Shown: positions 1 through 6,599, numbered from the stretch's first letter. The stretch is 7,142 bases of DNA from an uncultured Christensenellaceae bacterium (GCA_910587225.1 CAJULT010000027.1:1-7142), one strand, 5' to 3'. Notes: generated from the letters alone by a model not told the origin. Program-made: numbers and translations.

Positions 1-67
1 AACCCTCTTTAAGCCAAGTGTCATAAATCTCTTTTTCAAATGATTGCGGATTATAACTTTTTTCCAT
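1..67 (-). CDS. valS: Valyl-tRNA synthetase, N-terminal fragment (runs off the left edge)
   Basis: Reading the minus strand from the ATG at 67 gives 22 codons, starting MEKSYNPQSFEKEIYDTW and continuing LKEG. This is the usual opening of bacterial valyl-tRNA synthetase: a YNP.xFE motif followed by an IY..W..xG segment, just before the Rossmann catalytic core. The enzyme charges tRNA-Val with valine in the cytoplasm and edits mischarged threonine. Nearly all of the protein lies outside the window, so the HIGH and KMSKS motifs cannot be checked. A GGGAG ribosome site (minus strand, 74-78) sits seven bases before the ATG and supports the start. The gene is divergent from the substrate-binding lipoprotein at 196. 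The call rests on a short peptide, but the match is distinctive. Confidence 0.85.
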   Translation of the reverse strand, partial: MEKSYNPQSFEKEIYDTWLKEG

Positions 68-88
68 AAATTTCTCCCGATTAAGAAA

Positions 89-117
89 AGTATATAAAAC
101 AAATCAAAAAAAAGCAA
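89..117 (-). promoter_or_regulatory. Probable sigma-A promoter of valS
   Basis: On the minus strand TTGCTT (112-117) and TATACT (89-94) are separated by 17 bases. The -10 matches consensus at five of six positions; the -35 is weak, with three of six. Transcription would start near position 82, leaving a leader of only about 15 bases that carries the GGGAG site. A leader this short leaves no room for a T-box, which often controls aminoacyl-tRNA synthetase genes in Firmicutes. Confidence 0.5.
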
Positions 118-145
118 GCAAAGAAGGCTAGTTTTGCTAGATTTG

Positions 146-175
146 TTCACCATATTCCCCCGCAAAACATATCAT
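146..175 (+). promoter_or_regulatory. Possible promoter of the substrate-binding lipoprotein gene
   Basis: TTCACC (146-151, four of six -35 matches) and TATCAT (170-175, five of six -10 matches) are 18 bases apart. They would give a start near 182 and a very short leader containing the ribosome site at 186-191. The alternative -35 TTGTTC at 143-148 pairs only with poor -10 sequences. A small hairpin with CTAG arms (127-140 region) lies just upstream; I assign it no role. Confidence 0.35.
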
Positions 176-185
176 GACTTTTGTA

Positions 186-191
186 AGGAGG
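186..191 (+). promoter_or_regulatory. Ribosome binding site of the substrate-binding lipoprotein
   Basis: A full-consensus AGGAGG lies four bases before the ATG at 196. It fixes the start codon, and the resulting N-terminus is a clean lipoprotein signal peptide. Confidence 0.85.
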
Positions 192-195
192 AAAA

Positions 196-1212
196 ATGCA
201 AAAATTAAAAACCTTTTCATTAATCGCGCTTTGCTTTATCATCGGCCTATGTTCCAGCCTGCTTTATGCCTGCGGCGGTGGCAACGAAAACCGCATCCGC
301 ATCAATGAAGTAACCCATAGCATCTTCTATGCACCCTTCTACGCTGCACTTAACATGGGATACTTTGAAGATGAAGGTCTTGAAGTCGTGCTTGAAAGCA
401 ATGACGGTTCACATACATCAATGAGCATACTACTTAGCGGCAACTGTGAGATGGCTCTTATAGGCCCTGAACAAGTGGTCTATGCCACAGCGACCAAAGA
501 CACACCAGTAGTTTTTGGACAATTAACTAAAAGAGATGGCTCTTTCATCGTCAGCAAAGACCCTATCGAAAACTTCTCGCTTGATATGCTAAAAGGCAAA
601 ACCATCATTGGCGGAAGAGCTGGTGGGCTTCCTGCAATGACCCTTCAATATGTCATCGAAACCAATGACCTTGTTATCGGTGAAAATGACCCTGAAAAAG
701 TTAACCTTCGTACCGATGTTCAGTTCGCAAACATTGCTACCGAGTTCCAAACTACAAACAATGAATTTTGTACTCTGTTTGAGCCTACTGCAACCAATCT
801 TGTAAAAGAAAATAAAGGTCATATTGTAGCTCCTGTTGGTAAGTTCTCAGGCGAAGTTCCATACACCTGCTTTGTAGCAAAACAAAGTTATCTTACAAAG
901 CACCCTGAAAAAGCTGAAAAGTTTTTAAAGGCTGTATATCGTGGCTATCAGTATCTCAAATCTGAAAGTCCAGACCTTGCAAAAGCACTTAAACCATCTT
1001 TTGCAGGTATGAGCGTGGAGGAACTTGAAATTGCAGTAAACCAATATGTAGAAATCGACGCATGGTGCGCAAATCCAGCTATGGAAAAGACATCTTTTGA
1101 TAAACTTGTAGATATTATCAATCGTGCATCTGGCTCATCCTACAACCCAAGTTTCACTGCCTGCGTTGACAATAGCTATGCGAGCAAAATGATGGAAAGC
1201 TTAACTGCTTAA
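196..1212 (+). CDS. ABC transporter substrate-binding lipoprotein, NMT1/SsuA-like family
   Basis: This is a 338-residue solute-binding lipoprotein. Residues 1-25 form a signal peptide ending in a lipobox (LYAC), so Cys26 should be lipidated and anchor the protein on the outer face of the membrane; a CGGGN linker follows. Residues 33-110 have the family pattern: an opening like EVTHSIFYAPFYAA, then NMGYFEDEGLEVVL, then a segment ending MALIGPEQVVYA. A KGKTIIGGRAGG loop (about 132-143) and a C-terminal helical lobe continue the two-lobed fold. Relatives bind sulfonates, taurine, nitrate or thiamine pyrimidine precursors; the ligand cannot be told from the sequence. No permease or ATPase gene is adjacent: valS lies upstream on the other strand and a convergent surface gene lies downstream. 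It is therefore either an orphan receptor or served by transporter genes elsewhere. Confidence 0.88.
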   Translation: MQKLKTFSLIALCFIIGLCSSLLYACGGGNENRIRINEVTHSIFYAPFYAALNMGYFEDEGLEVVLESNDGSHTSMSILLSGNCEMALIGPEQVVYATATKDTPVVFGQLTKRDGSFIVSKDPIENFSLDMLKGKTIIGGRAGGLPAMTLQYVIETNDLVIGENDPEKVNLRTDVQFANIATEFQTTNNEFCTLFEPTATNLVKENKGHIVAPVGKFSGEVPYTCFVAKQSYLTKHPEKAEKFLKAVYRGYQYLKSESPDLAKALKPSFAGMSVEELEIAVNQYVEIDAWCANPAMEKTSFDKLVDIINRASGSSYNPSFTACVDNSYASKMMESLTA

Positions 1213-1241
1213 ATTGAACACTTAGCAAAAAGCAAATTAAC

Positions 1242-1272
1242 AAAAATGCGACTACGTTAGCCGCATTTTTTA
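1242..1272. terminator. Bidirectional rho-independent terminator
   Basis: AAAAATGCG (1242-1250) pairs with CGCATTTTT (1262-1270). Inside, one A/C mismatch is followed by a CTA/TAG extension. The stem ends in T-runs on either strand. It sits 30 bases after the stop of the lipoprotein gene and directly after the stop of the convergent surface-protein gene, so it can end both transcripts. Confidence 0.85.
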
Positions 1273-1274
1273 TT

Positions 1275-3641
1275 TTAATAATAGAAATCTTTATAATCAG
1301 GCTTCTTCTCTTTTACCTTTTTAGCCTTACCAGATGCCCCTGCATTAGTCGAACCAAATTTACCCGCACCATGTTTAAAGCGGTATCTTCTAATTAGAAT
1401 AAAGGCAACTATCCCACCAATTATAAGGACTCCCACAACAGGTATGAGTATCCATAGCCATAACAAGCTGTTAGCGTCATCATTCTGACTTTGAATTGAG
1501 GTGAGCGAGAAGGTCACGCTATTATTATTTTCTGGCAGTTTACTTATATTGATATAGAAACGATATACAAGCTCGTCTTCTTCATTCAGATATGGATCGC
1601 TAGGCATAACCGAATCAGTATTTGTAAGATTGCACATTTTTGCAATGCTTGTTAAAAACTTGTCGGTATCTATTTCATACCCTTTCTTGCAAGTCGCCAC
1701 AATTTCAGCGCTCTGTGCGCTTTTAGCGACCTTTATAGGTGTGCCATCATATTCTTGTCCGTTAAAGACGAGTTTAACTATATTTGCATCTTTGCCAAAA
1801 CTAACATCCTTTGCATTTTCGGAAAAATACGCAACAAGTTTAAAGCTGTCAGTAAAAAGATTATCATAATTAGTATTCGGGATTTTTGTTTGCCCAAAAT
1901 ATATTTGAAGAGTATGGCTATTTGCTTGTCTGAAATTTTCCACCTTTTGCCAAGTCGTACCATTCCATACAGAAAGTTCCCACCTTTCAAAGGTGTAAAT
2001 ATCATATCCGCTTGCATCAATTGTCAAAGGAGTAGTTGAATATTTAATTGTATCCTTAAAGCTAGCTTCGAAGCTTGTGCCGCCTTTGTTTACGCCGCCT
2101 TGAGTTGAGTTAGCACTTTCAACTGTATATTCAAAAAGCTTTGGAGTAAATGCAAAATTATAGTTTGAAGCACTGGTTACTTTATTGGCTTTGAAAGTAA
2201 TTTTATACGCACCATTTCCTTCACCGTCTTTTCCAGCATAAAGTGATTGATCAGGAGTAGAATTTCCTATCATTACTTTACTTAAAGTATAGTAATTTTC
2301 TTTTTCAATTACAACATTTATCACCATTGTGACAGTATCGCCATAACGATAAGAGCGAAGAGCAGTTCCCGCAACATCATTTCCGCCTTCAAATCTCGGC
2401 TTTCGCAGTTCATTCTCATTGTCGATTATATTCCCGTCACCAATATTTGAAGCAAAACCAAACTCAAAAGTTTGGAAACGCTGCAAAGCAAGTCTAGTTA
2501 CACCCTCTTTGTCTTCGCTATCGCGATAAAATTGAAGAGGCATCCAACCAGTTCTATCATTCCATGCTGGCGCATTCAAGTTCCAGTTTTGCCAGTCAAG
2601 AATAAAGGAATTAGTAATCGTAGTAAGAGCTTTAAACTTTTCTTCTGAGGTTAATTCGTAGTCCCCACGACTGCCAATAGCCTCACCTTCTCCCATAAAA
2701 TAACTATAATTTATATTATCAGTTTTCGGAGTTGAAGACAGAACTGCTCCCACAATATTACCAGCGGTGCTATCACTTTTTGCAGCCACAAAGGAAGCAA
2801 CATTATATACTTGCGCATAATTTCCATTGACCTGTCCAACAATGCCGCCTACATCAATTAATGGAGAAACGCTCGTCATCCCTTCTTCTAATTTTTCATA
2901 GCCTGAAATCACTTTGTTGTCACTAGTTAAAGATGGATAAAGTAAGCAGTAACTTATATTTGCATCATAAAGGTGTCCAACAAGCCCGCCAATCGCGTGA
3001 GTTTCTTTTTTACCTGTCTGATCAATATTTTCACAATCGGTTACAAAATTAAAGTTAGTATAACTCACACAATTTATAAGTTTTGAGCCGTTATTAAGTT
3101 GCCCTGCAAAACCGCCAAAAGTAGTGCCTGCCGAAATATCCAAATTGTCACTTCCCTGAGTATGAATTTTAGCACTAGGAGCAATCTCACAATTTTCAAT
3201 TGTTACATTATTGCCAATACCAACTACTAGCCCGCCAATAAAGTAAACCTTATCGTTAGGCATAAAAGTCAAATCCCCGTTAAAGCGCACATTTGAAATT
3301 GTGCAATTTTCCGCCTCACTCAAAAGTCCATAAGCGTAACTATCTGAATAAAAAGTATAATTACTAATCGTATATCCATTTCCGTCAAAGTTGGAAGTAA
3401 ATGTTCCGCGAGGCAGAGCTTCAAGCGCATTTTCCTCACCTTCAAAATTAAGGTCAGTTTTTAGAATAATATTCTTACCTGAGAAATTTTCTGTATTTCC
3501 CATTACATTTAAATATTCGGTCACGCTTCTAATGAAAATATCGTTACTATCATCCTCTGCAAGCGCAAAATCATTTGCGGCAAAACTCACACCGCAAAAG
3601 GCAAAAATTAATGAAAATATAAGAAGACTTAATTTTTTCAT
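1275..3641 (-). CDS. Large membrane-anchored surface protein with GLUG-like and InlB-like repeats
   Basis: This is a 788-residue secreted protein of unknown ligand. Residues 1-21 (MKKLSLLIF...SFA) are a signal peptide. Residues about 100-315 hold repeats of the kind GGLV, GGFAGQL, GGLVGHL and GGIVGQV alternating with ISNVRF/IENCEI/LINCVSY strands, the pattern of GLUG or parallel beta-helix domains. Residues about 500-610 (YTVES..GGVNKGGTSF to the FERWEL segment) resemble InlB-type or bacterial Ig-like repeats. Residues about 727-750 are one membrane helix (LWLWILIPVVGVLIIGG), followed by RRYR and a basic tail ending KKPDYKDFYY. There is no LPXTG motif, so anchoring looks sortase-independent. 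The reading frame extends to a TTG at 3689, but the ATG at 3641 has a ribosome site and starts the signal peptide directly. Adhesion or cell-cell contact is an inference from architecture only. Confidence 0.85.
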   Translation of the reverse strand: MKKLSLLIFSLIFAFCGVSFAANDFALAEDDSNDIFIRSVTEYLNVMGNTENFSGKNIILKTDLNFEGEENALEALPRGTFTSNFDGNGYTISNYTFYSDSYAYGLLSEAENCTISNVRFNGDLTFMPNDKVYFIGGLVVGIGNNVTIENCEIAPSAKIHTQGSDNLDISAGTTFGGFAGQLNNGSKLINCVSYTNFNFVTDCENIDQTGKKETHAIGGLVGHLYDANISYCLLYPSLTSDNKVISGYEKLEEGMTSVSPLIDVGGIVGQVNGNYAQVYNVASFVAAKSDSTAGNIVGAVLSSTPKTDNINYSYFMGEGEAIGSRGDYELTSEEKFKALTTITNSFILDWQNWNLNAPAWNDRTGWMPLQFYRDSEDKEGVTRLALQRFQTFEFGFASNIGDGNIIDNENELRKPRFEGGNDVAGTALRSYRYGDTVTMVINVVIEKENYYTLSKVMIGNSTPDQSLYAGKDGEGNGAYKITFKANKVTSASNYNFAFTPKLFEYTVESANSTQGGVNKGGTSFEASFKDTIKYSTTPLTIDASGYDIYTFERWELSVWNGTTWQKVENFRQANSHTLQIYFGQTKIPNTNYDNLFTDSFKLVAYFSENAKDVSFGKDANIVKLVFNGQEYDGTPIKVAKSAQSAEIVATCKKGYEIDTDKFLTSIAKMCNLTNTDSVMPSDPYLNEEDELVYRFYINISKLPENNNSVTFSLTSIQSQNDDANSLLWLWILIPVVGVLIIGGIVAFILIRRYRFKHGAGKFGSTNAGASGKAKKVKEKKPDYKDFYY

Positions 3642-3645
3642 ATTA

Positions 3646-3650
3646 CCTCT
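3646..3650 (-). promoter_or_regulatory. Ribosome binding site that sets the surface-protein start
   Basis: AGAGG on the minus strand lies four bases before the ATG at 3641. It decides for this start over the in-frame TTG at 3689, which would add 16 lysine- and tyrosine-rich residues ahead of the signal peptide. Confidence 0.7.
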
Positions 3651-3665
3651 AATTAATTTTAATTT

Positions 3666-3694
3666 ATCATAATATTTTATTTTTTCCAAATAAA
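3666..3694 (-). promoter_or_regulatory. Possible promoter of the surface-protein gene
   Basis: On the minus strand TATGAT (3666-3671) is a five-of-six -10 match, with a weak TTTATT (3689-3694) 17 bases upstream. The stretch is almost pure A/T, so chance matches are likely. The placement between the terminase terminator and the ATG at 3641 is suitable. Confidence 0.3.
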
Positions 3695-3728
3695 AAACAA
3701 AATATTTTAATATAATTAAAAAATTAAC

Positions 3729-3757
3729 AAAAAATAGGCTAAAAATGTAGCCTATTT
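3729..3757 (-). terminator. Rho-independent terminator overlapping the terminase stop codon
   Basis: AAATAGGCT (3732-3740) pairs with AGCCTATTT (3749-3757) around an eight-base loop. On the minus strand the stem is followed by a run of T (3729-3734). The stop codon TAG of the terminase gene (3739-3741) lies inside the stem. This ends the terminase transcript before the surface-protein gene, so the two same-strand genes are separate units. Confidence 0.8.
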
Positions 3758-5175
3758 CGATTTTGTCTGGTTATTTTCTTAATAAGTGCGTCTTTATATT
3801 TTTGCACCTCATTTCTAGGTTCTTTATAATTATTTTCAGGGCAAGACATGATAAAATAGCGAAGTTCATCCATAGCGTGATCATCTTTTTTCACCACACT
3901 TTCTTCATCTTTCCAGCTGTAACCTTTAATTTCCCTAATCATATTAACACAGCTACGGAAAATAAAAAGCCGCCTCTTCCCGTCCCCGCTTTTAAGGTAA
4001 CTTTTCACTCTATTTATCCCACTGAAAACATCCTTGTTTACTCTACTATCGGTTAAAATACCATTTTCGTAAAATAACTCGCTTACACTTTTAGCCGAGG
4101 CAAGCGTTCTCTGATTTGCGGCGCTATCGATAAGCGCTTCATACATACCATTTCTATTTTTCCAGTTTAACTTTTGGCAAATTTCCTTGATTCGTGCCGC
4201 GTGCCACTCCACAGTCTGCCCCCTTTCGTAATGCTCAGCAACTACATAGATATTTCCGTCATAGTCCACCGCATACCAATGCACTGAGGTGTAATTATTA
4301 AGTCCCGGGTCAATGGATAATCTTGCCTGCCACTGAGGCGGAATAGGAAAGGGATCTATAACATTTTCATCTTCACAAAACTCAGGATACACGAGCCCAC
4401 CCATCTGACCAAACTTGCCATAACGGCGAGTTTCAAGCTCCTGCTCACTCATGGAGATTGTCATCGCCTCCACCTCTTTTTTGCTTAAATATGGATTGTC
4501 CGCCCACTCCATTTCCTCGCACCATACCTCGGGATCGGAGTTCTCATTTAAATATATTTCGTGATATACCCAGCTAAGTCCTTTAAGTGGCGTCATAGTC
4601 CCAAAAACATGGCCGCAGCGATCTAATACTCTCATGCGACACTCCTGATAAATATCATAGGGCGGCTCCTCATCAAACCATACAAAATCAAGCGATGTAC
4701 CCTGAAACTTTTCTCTGCCTTGGTCGCAGCTTTTAAACCCAATTCGACTCACCCCGCCAAACGCGTTTTTAACAAGAATAAAATCTATAACCCCACTTTC
4801 TGCACTGCCCGCCTTTCCACTCGTCATTACTATATCTAATATTTTGTCAGGCGGAAGATAATATAAAATCTTGCTTTGTGCAACGTCACGCTGCACCTGC
4901 CGCGTAAGACTAACTACCCAGCAGGAAATGTTTTTCTTGTTTTCTCGATACGGATGAATACCCAGCGCAAGCCATACAGTTTCCACTGCACCGCACTGAG
5001 TTTTTCCACTTCTATTGCCACCGAACACCCAACGATTTTTTAAAAGACATTTGTGAAATTTCATCTGCTTTTTATGAACAATCTTTCCGCTATTATATTT
5101 TCCTAAATTATCTTCATTTTTTCGTCTCAAAAGTTCGCTGTTAATCAAATTTAACTTTATCAAATCTTCCTTCAT
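3739..5175 (-). CDS. Phage-type terminase large subunit (DNA packaging ATPase and nuclease), complete
   Basis: This is a 478-residue DNA-packaging motor protein of the Terminase_6-like family. The ATPase domain has Walker A GGNRSGKT (52-59), Walker B LDFVWFDEE (162-170, with catalytic acid E169 or E170) and a coupling motif GTMTP (192-196). The C-terminal RNase H-like nuclease has its expected acidic residues: D289 in SIDPG, D350 in ALID, and D431/D432/D436 in KKDDHAMDELRY. In phages the protein pumps DNA into proheads and cuts it at headful or cos sites. Length is normal and no frame damage is seen. GGAG at 5181-5184 precedes the ATG by five bases. A promoter and a terminator flank it as a single-gene unit. 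No portal, capsid or integrase gene is next to it, so it is either a phage or gene-transfer-agent remnant or a domesticated gene. Confidence 0.92.
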   Translation of the reverse strand: MKEDLIKLNLINSELLRRKNEDNLGKYNSGKIVHKKQMKFHKCLLKNRWVFGGNRSGKTQCGAVETVWLALGIHPYRENKKNISCWVVSLTRQVQRDVAQSKILYYLPPDKILDIVMTSGKAGSAESGVIDFILVKNAFGGVSRIGFKSCDQGREKFQGTSLDFVWFDEEPPYDIYQECRMRVLDRCGHVFGTMTPLKGLSWVYHEIYLNENSDPEVWCEEMEWADNPYLSKKEVEAMTISMSEQELETRRYGKFGQMGGLVYPEFCEDENVIDPFPIPPQWQARLSIDPGLNNYTSVHWYAVDYDGNIYVVAEHYERGQTVEWHAARIKEICQKLNWKNRNGMYEALIDSAANQRTLASAKSVSELFYENGILTDSRVNKDVFSGINRVKSYLKSGDGKRRLFIFRSCVNMIREIKGYSWKDEESVVKKDDHAMDELRYFIMSCPENNYKEPRNEVQKYKDALIKKITRQNRNRLHF

Positions 5176-5217
5176 ATTCGCTCCGTCAAAAATAATCTAA
5201 AAACTATCGAATTTGAC

Positions 5218-5246
5218 ATTTTATTTCTTTGAAACAAATCTTTCAA
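5218..5246 (-). promoter_or_regulatory. Sigma-A type promoter of the terminase gene
   Basis: On the minus strand TTGAAA (5241-5246) and TAAAAT (5218-5223) are exactly 17 bases apart, each matching five of six consensus bases. The start would be near 5211, giving a leader of about 35 bases with the GGAG site at 5181-5184. The -35 box is one arm of the palindrome at 5228-5247 and overlaps the promoter of the divergent gene. Confidence 0.65.
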
Positions 5247-5247
5247 A
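5228..5247. repeat. Palindrome carrying both divergent -35 boxes
   Basis: TTTGAAA (5228-5234) and TTTCAAA (5241-5247) are perfect inverted 7-base arms with a 6-base spacer. Each arm contains a TTGAAA -35 element, one per strand. It may be a repressor operator, or only a consequence of two back-to-back -35 boxes. Confidence 0.6.
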
Positions 5248-5256
5248 TTCTAAACT
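5229..5256 (+). promoter_or_regulatory. Possible promoter of the SH3b-like gene, giving a near-leaderless transcript
   Basis: TTGAAA (5229-5234) and TAAACT (5251-5256, four of six) are 16 bases apart. The predicted transcription start falls at or next to the ATG at 5263. The absence of any convincing Shine-Dalgarno before that ATG fits a leaderless message. A consensus TTGACA at 5213-5218 is an alternative -35, but no good -10 lies at a suitable distance. Confidence 0.4.
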
Positions 5257-5262
5257 TAAAGC

Positions 5263-6030
5263 ATGAAACTGATAGCATTCATTTTTCTGTTTTGTTCAAT
5301 CATTTTCCCCTATCCACAGGCCGAGTGCCATGCGGCATCCTTCTACTATGCCAGAGTGGAAGAAGAAAATGTAGGCTTTTATAGTTCAAAACGCGACGCC
5401 TCACCTCTTTTTTATATGGAACAAAGTTATTTCGTCCAAATCTATGGCGATGAGGATTTATACTATAAGGCCAAATTTAAAGATATTGATGGTTATGTAA
5501 AAAAAGAGGAGGTTAAAGTAGTGGAAGGCACTCCAAAACTTTCCTATCCTCAGCCGTCTATGTCGGTTTATGCCTTAGATGGACTTGGCTTGTATAAAAG
5601 CCCCACCCTAAAATCGTCCGCACTAATCGAAACCGTTCCATATCTCAACACTAATTTAACTTATTATGGCAAGATTGAAGGCGAAAACGTGCCGGGCAAA
5701 ACTACCTTATGGTATTATTGTAAATTTTCATCACTGACCTCTTCGCAAGAAGGATATCTTTATTCCCTCTTTTGCGACTGCGACACTATCGCTCCTAACA
5801 CCGAGGTTTTAAATTATCTTACCACCCCACCTATTTTTTCACCACAAGGTCAAGATGGAAGTGGACTTTCAGCCACCGCAAAGACATTTATAATTCTTAG
5901 TGTATCACTTCCTTGCGCTTACGTTCTATATCTTCTAATTAAGCCAACAAGGGAAGCCTTGAAAACCAAAGCTAGACGTCCAAGGCATCGTAGACGCGAC
6001 TATTTCGAATTTGACGAAAACGATTTATAA
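5263..6030 (+). CDS. Membrane-anchored exported protein with two SH3b-like modules
   Basis: This 255-residue protein has a signal peptide (about 1-24, ending AECHA). Two similar extracellular modules follow, at about 28-89 and 95-173. The first reads FYYARVEEENVGFYSS, then YFVQIYG, YYKAKF, DIDGYVKKEEV. The second reads VYALDGLGLYKSP, LIETVPYLNT, LWYYCKF, EGYLYSLF. The order of strands and the GYV/GYL closing turn suggest bacterial SH3 folds, which often bind peptidoglycan stem peptides. A membrane helix spans about 208-226 and is followed by a very basic tail (KARRPRHRRRDYFEF). So the modules would face the wall and the tail the cytoplasm. It is divergent from the terminase and its last six bases overlap the convergent gene at 6025. 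No lysis-type catalytic domain is present, so an endolysin is unlikely. Ligand unknown. Confidence 0.78.
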   Translation: MKLIAFIFLFCSIIFPYPQAECHAASFYYARVEEENVGFYSSKRDASPLFYMEQSYFVQIYGDEDLYYKAKFKDIDGYVKKEEVKVVEGTPKLSYPQPSMSVYALDGLGLYKSPTLKSSALIETVPYLNTNLTYYGKIEGENVPGKTTLWYYCKFSSLTSSQEGYLYSLFCDCDTIAPNTEVLNYLTTPPIFSPQGQDGSGLSATAKTFIILSVSLPCAYVLYLLIKPTREALKTKARRPRHRRRDYFEFDENDL

Positions 6031-6543
6031 CTCGGCAGCTTTCTCCACTTCTCGCTTTGACAGTTCCCCTTCCCCCGATTTATCTAACCGCTCATACATA
6101 GAAATAAGCCAACTTTCACCTTTAATCATTTCTAAGAGACGGCTCTCGCTGTAACCCTTTGCTCTAAGCTGAGTCATAAAGTCCTCCTCAGCCTTACTTA
6201 AATGTCTAAAATATGTCCTTAGCGGAAGATTGTATGCTGCTGCCATGTCAGAAGCTTGCTCACCGTCAAAATATTTCAAAACTAACATTTGAGACTTAGA
6301 CTTGTCCATTCCGCTCAACGCCTCTTCTATCATAAGTTTAAGGTTTATAAGCGTAACTTTTCGTTGTGAAAGATTGATAATTTTATTGGCAACATTTGTT
6401 ACGTTGCCGGAAGCAAAATTATTCCCCGCTACATAAAAAGAGTTTACCGCAGTCCTTTCAACAAGAGTATCAATAGCGTCGCTTATACGCTCTAAATAAC
6501 GATACGCTTTAAGAAGTGTTTTAGCCCAAATATTGTTTTTCAT
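6025..6543 (-). CDS. Sigma region 4-like helix-turn-helix protein, possible transcription regulator
   Basis: This 172-residue protein is one I cannot name. Residues 1-80 are mostly helical and charged (for example YRYLERISDAIDTLVERT), with a middle stretch VAGNNFASGNVTNVANKI. Residues about 84-120 read SQMLVLKYFDGEQASDMAAAYNLPL and continue RTYFRHLSKAEEDF. This is the pattern of sigma-70 region 4 or ArpU-like phage late regulators: a YFDG turn, a helix-turn-helix with hydrophobic core residues, then a long helix. No sigma region 2 is seen, so it is not a complete sigma factor. A small-terminase role is an alternative, since it is the next gene on the terminase strand, but TerS usually carries its helix-turn-helix at the N-terminus and sits directly beside TerL. 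GGGGAGG at 6550-6556 sets the start. Its 3' end overlaps the SH3b-like gene by six bases with no terminator. Confidence 0.7.
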   Translation of the reverse strand: MKNNIWAKTLLKAYRYLERISDAIDTLVERTAVNSFYVAGNNFASGNVTNVANKIINLSQRKVTLINLKLMIEEALSGMDKSKSQMLVLKYFDGEQASDMAAAYNLPLRTYFRHLSKAEEDFMTQLRAKGYSESRLLEMIKGESWLISMYERLDKSGEGELSKREVEKAAEL

Positions 6544-6549
6544 GAGTTT

Positions 6550-6556
6550 CCTCCCC
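6550..6556 (-). promoter_or_regulatory. Strong ribosome binding site of the helix-turn-helix gene
   Basis: GGGGAGG on the minus strand lies six bases before the ATG at 6543. Together with the promoter at 6570-6599 it makes this start secure. Confidence 0.8.
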
Positions 6557-6569
6557 TAAATCTACCTAA

Positions 6570-6599
6570 ATTATAAATTTTGTAAACTCAATTAGTCAA
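6570..6599 (-). promoter_or_regulatory. Strong sigma-A promoter of the helix-turn-helix gene
   Basis: On the minus strand TTGACT (6594-6599, five of six) and a perfect TATAAT (6570-6575) are 18 bases apart, about 26 bases before the ATG. It is the best promoter match in the window, so this gene is probably well expressed under the housekeeping sigma factor. Confidence 0.75.

Noticed and set aside
68..195. T-box riboswitch before valS
   Set aside because: The promoter found leaves a leader of about 15 bases, and the whole divergent spacer is only 128 bases. No specifier stem, antiterminator or terminator is visible.
1630..2039. Open frames antisense to the surface protein, the terminase and the lipoprotein (for example 1630-1869, 1755-2039, 3763-4056, 589-822)
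   Set aside because: They lie inside well-supported genes in other frames, and their translations show no recognisable domain or motif.
3642..3689. Longer start (TTG at 3689) for the surface protein
   Set aside because: The ATG at 3641 has an AGAGG site and begins directly with a signal peptide. The extension adds a charged stretch ahead of it and overlaps the likely promoter.
5213..5218. TTGACA as the main -35 of the SH3b-like gene
   Set aside because: The hexamer is consensus, but the bases at 16-19 positions downstream match a -10 poorly. The TTGAAA/TAAACT pair fits better, though this alternative is not excluded.
3739..6543. An intact prophage or complete packaging module
   Set aside because: Only the large terminase is recognisable. 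No portal, capsid, tail, holin, endolysin or integrase is present, and strand changes between the genes do not fit a phage late operon.
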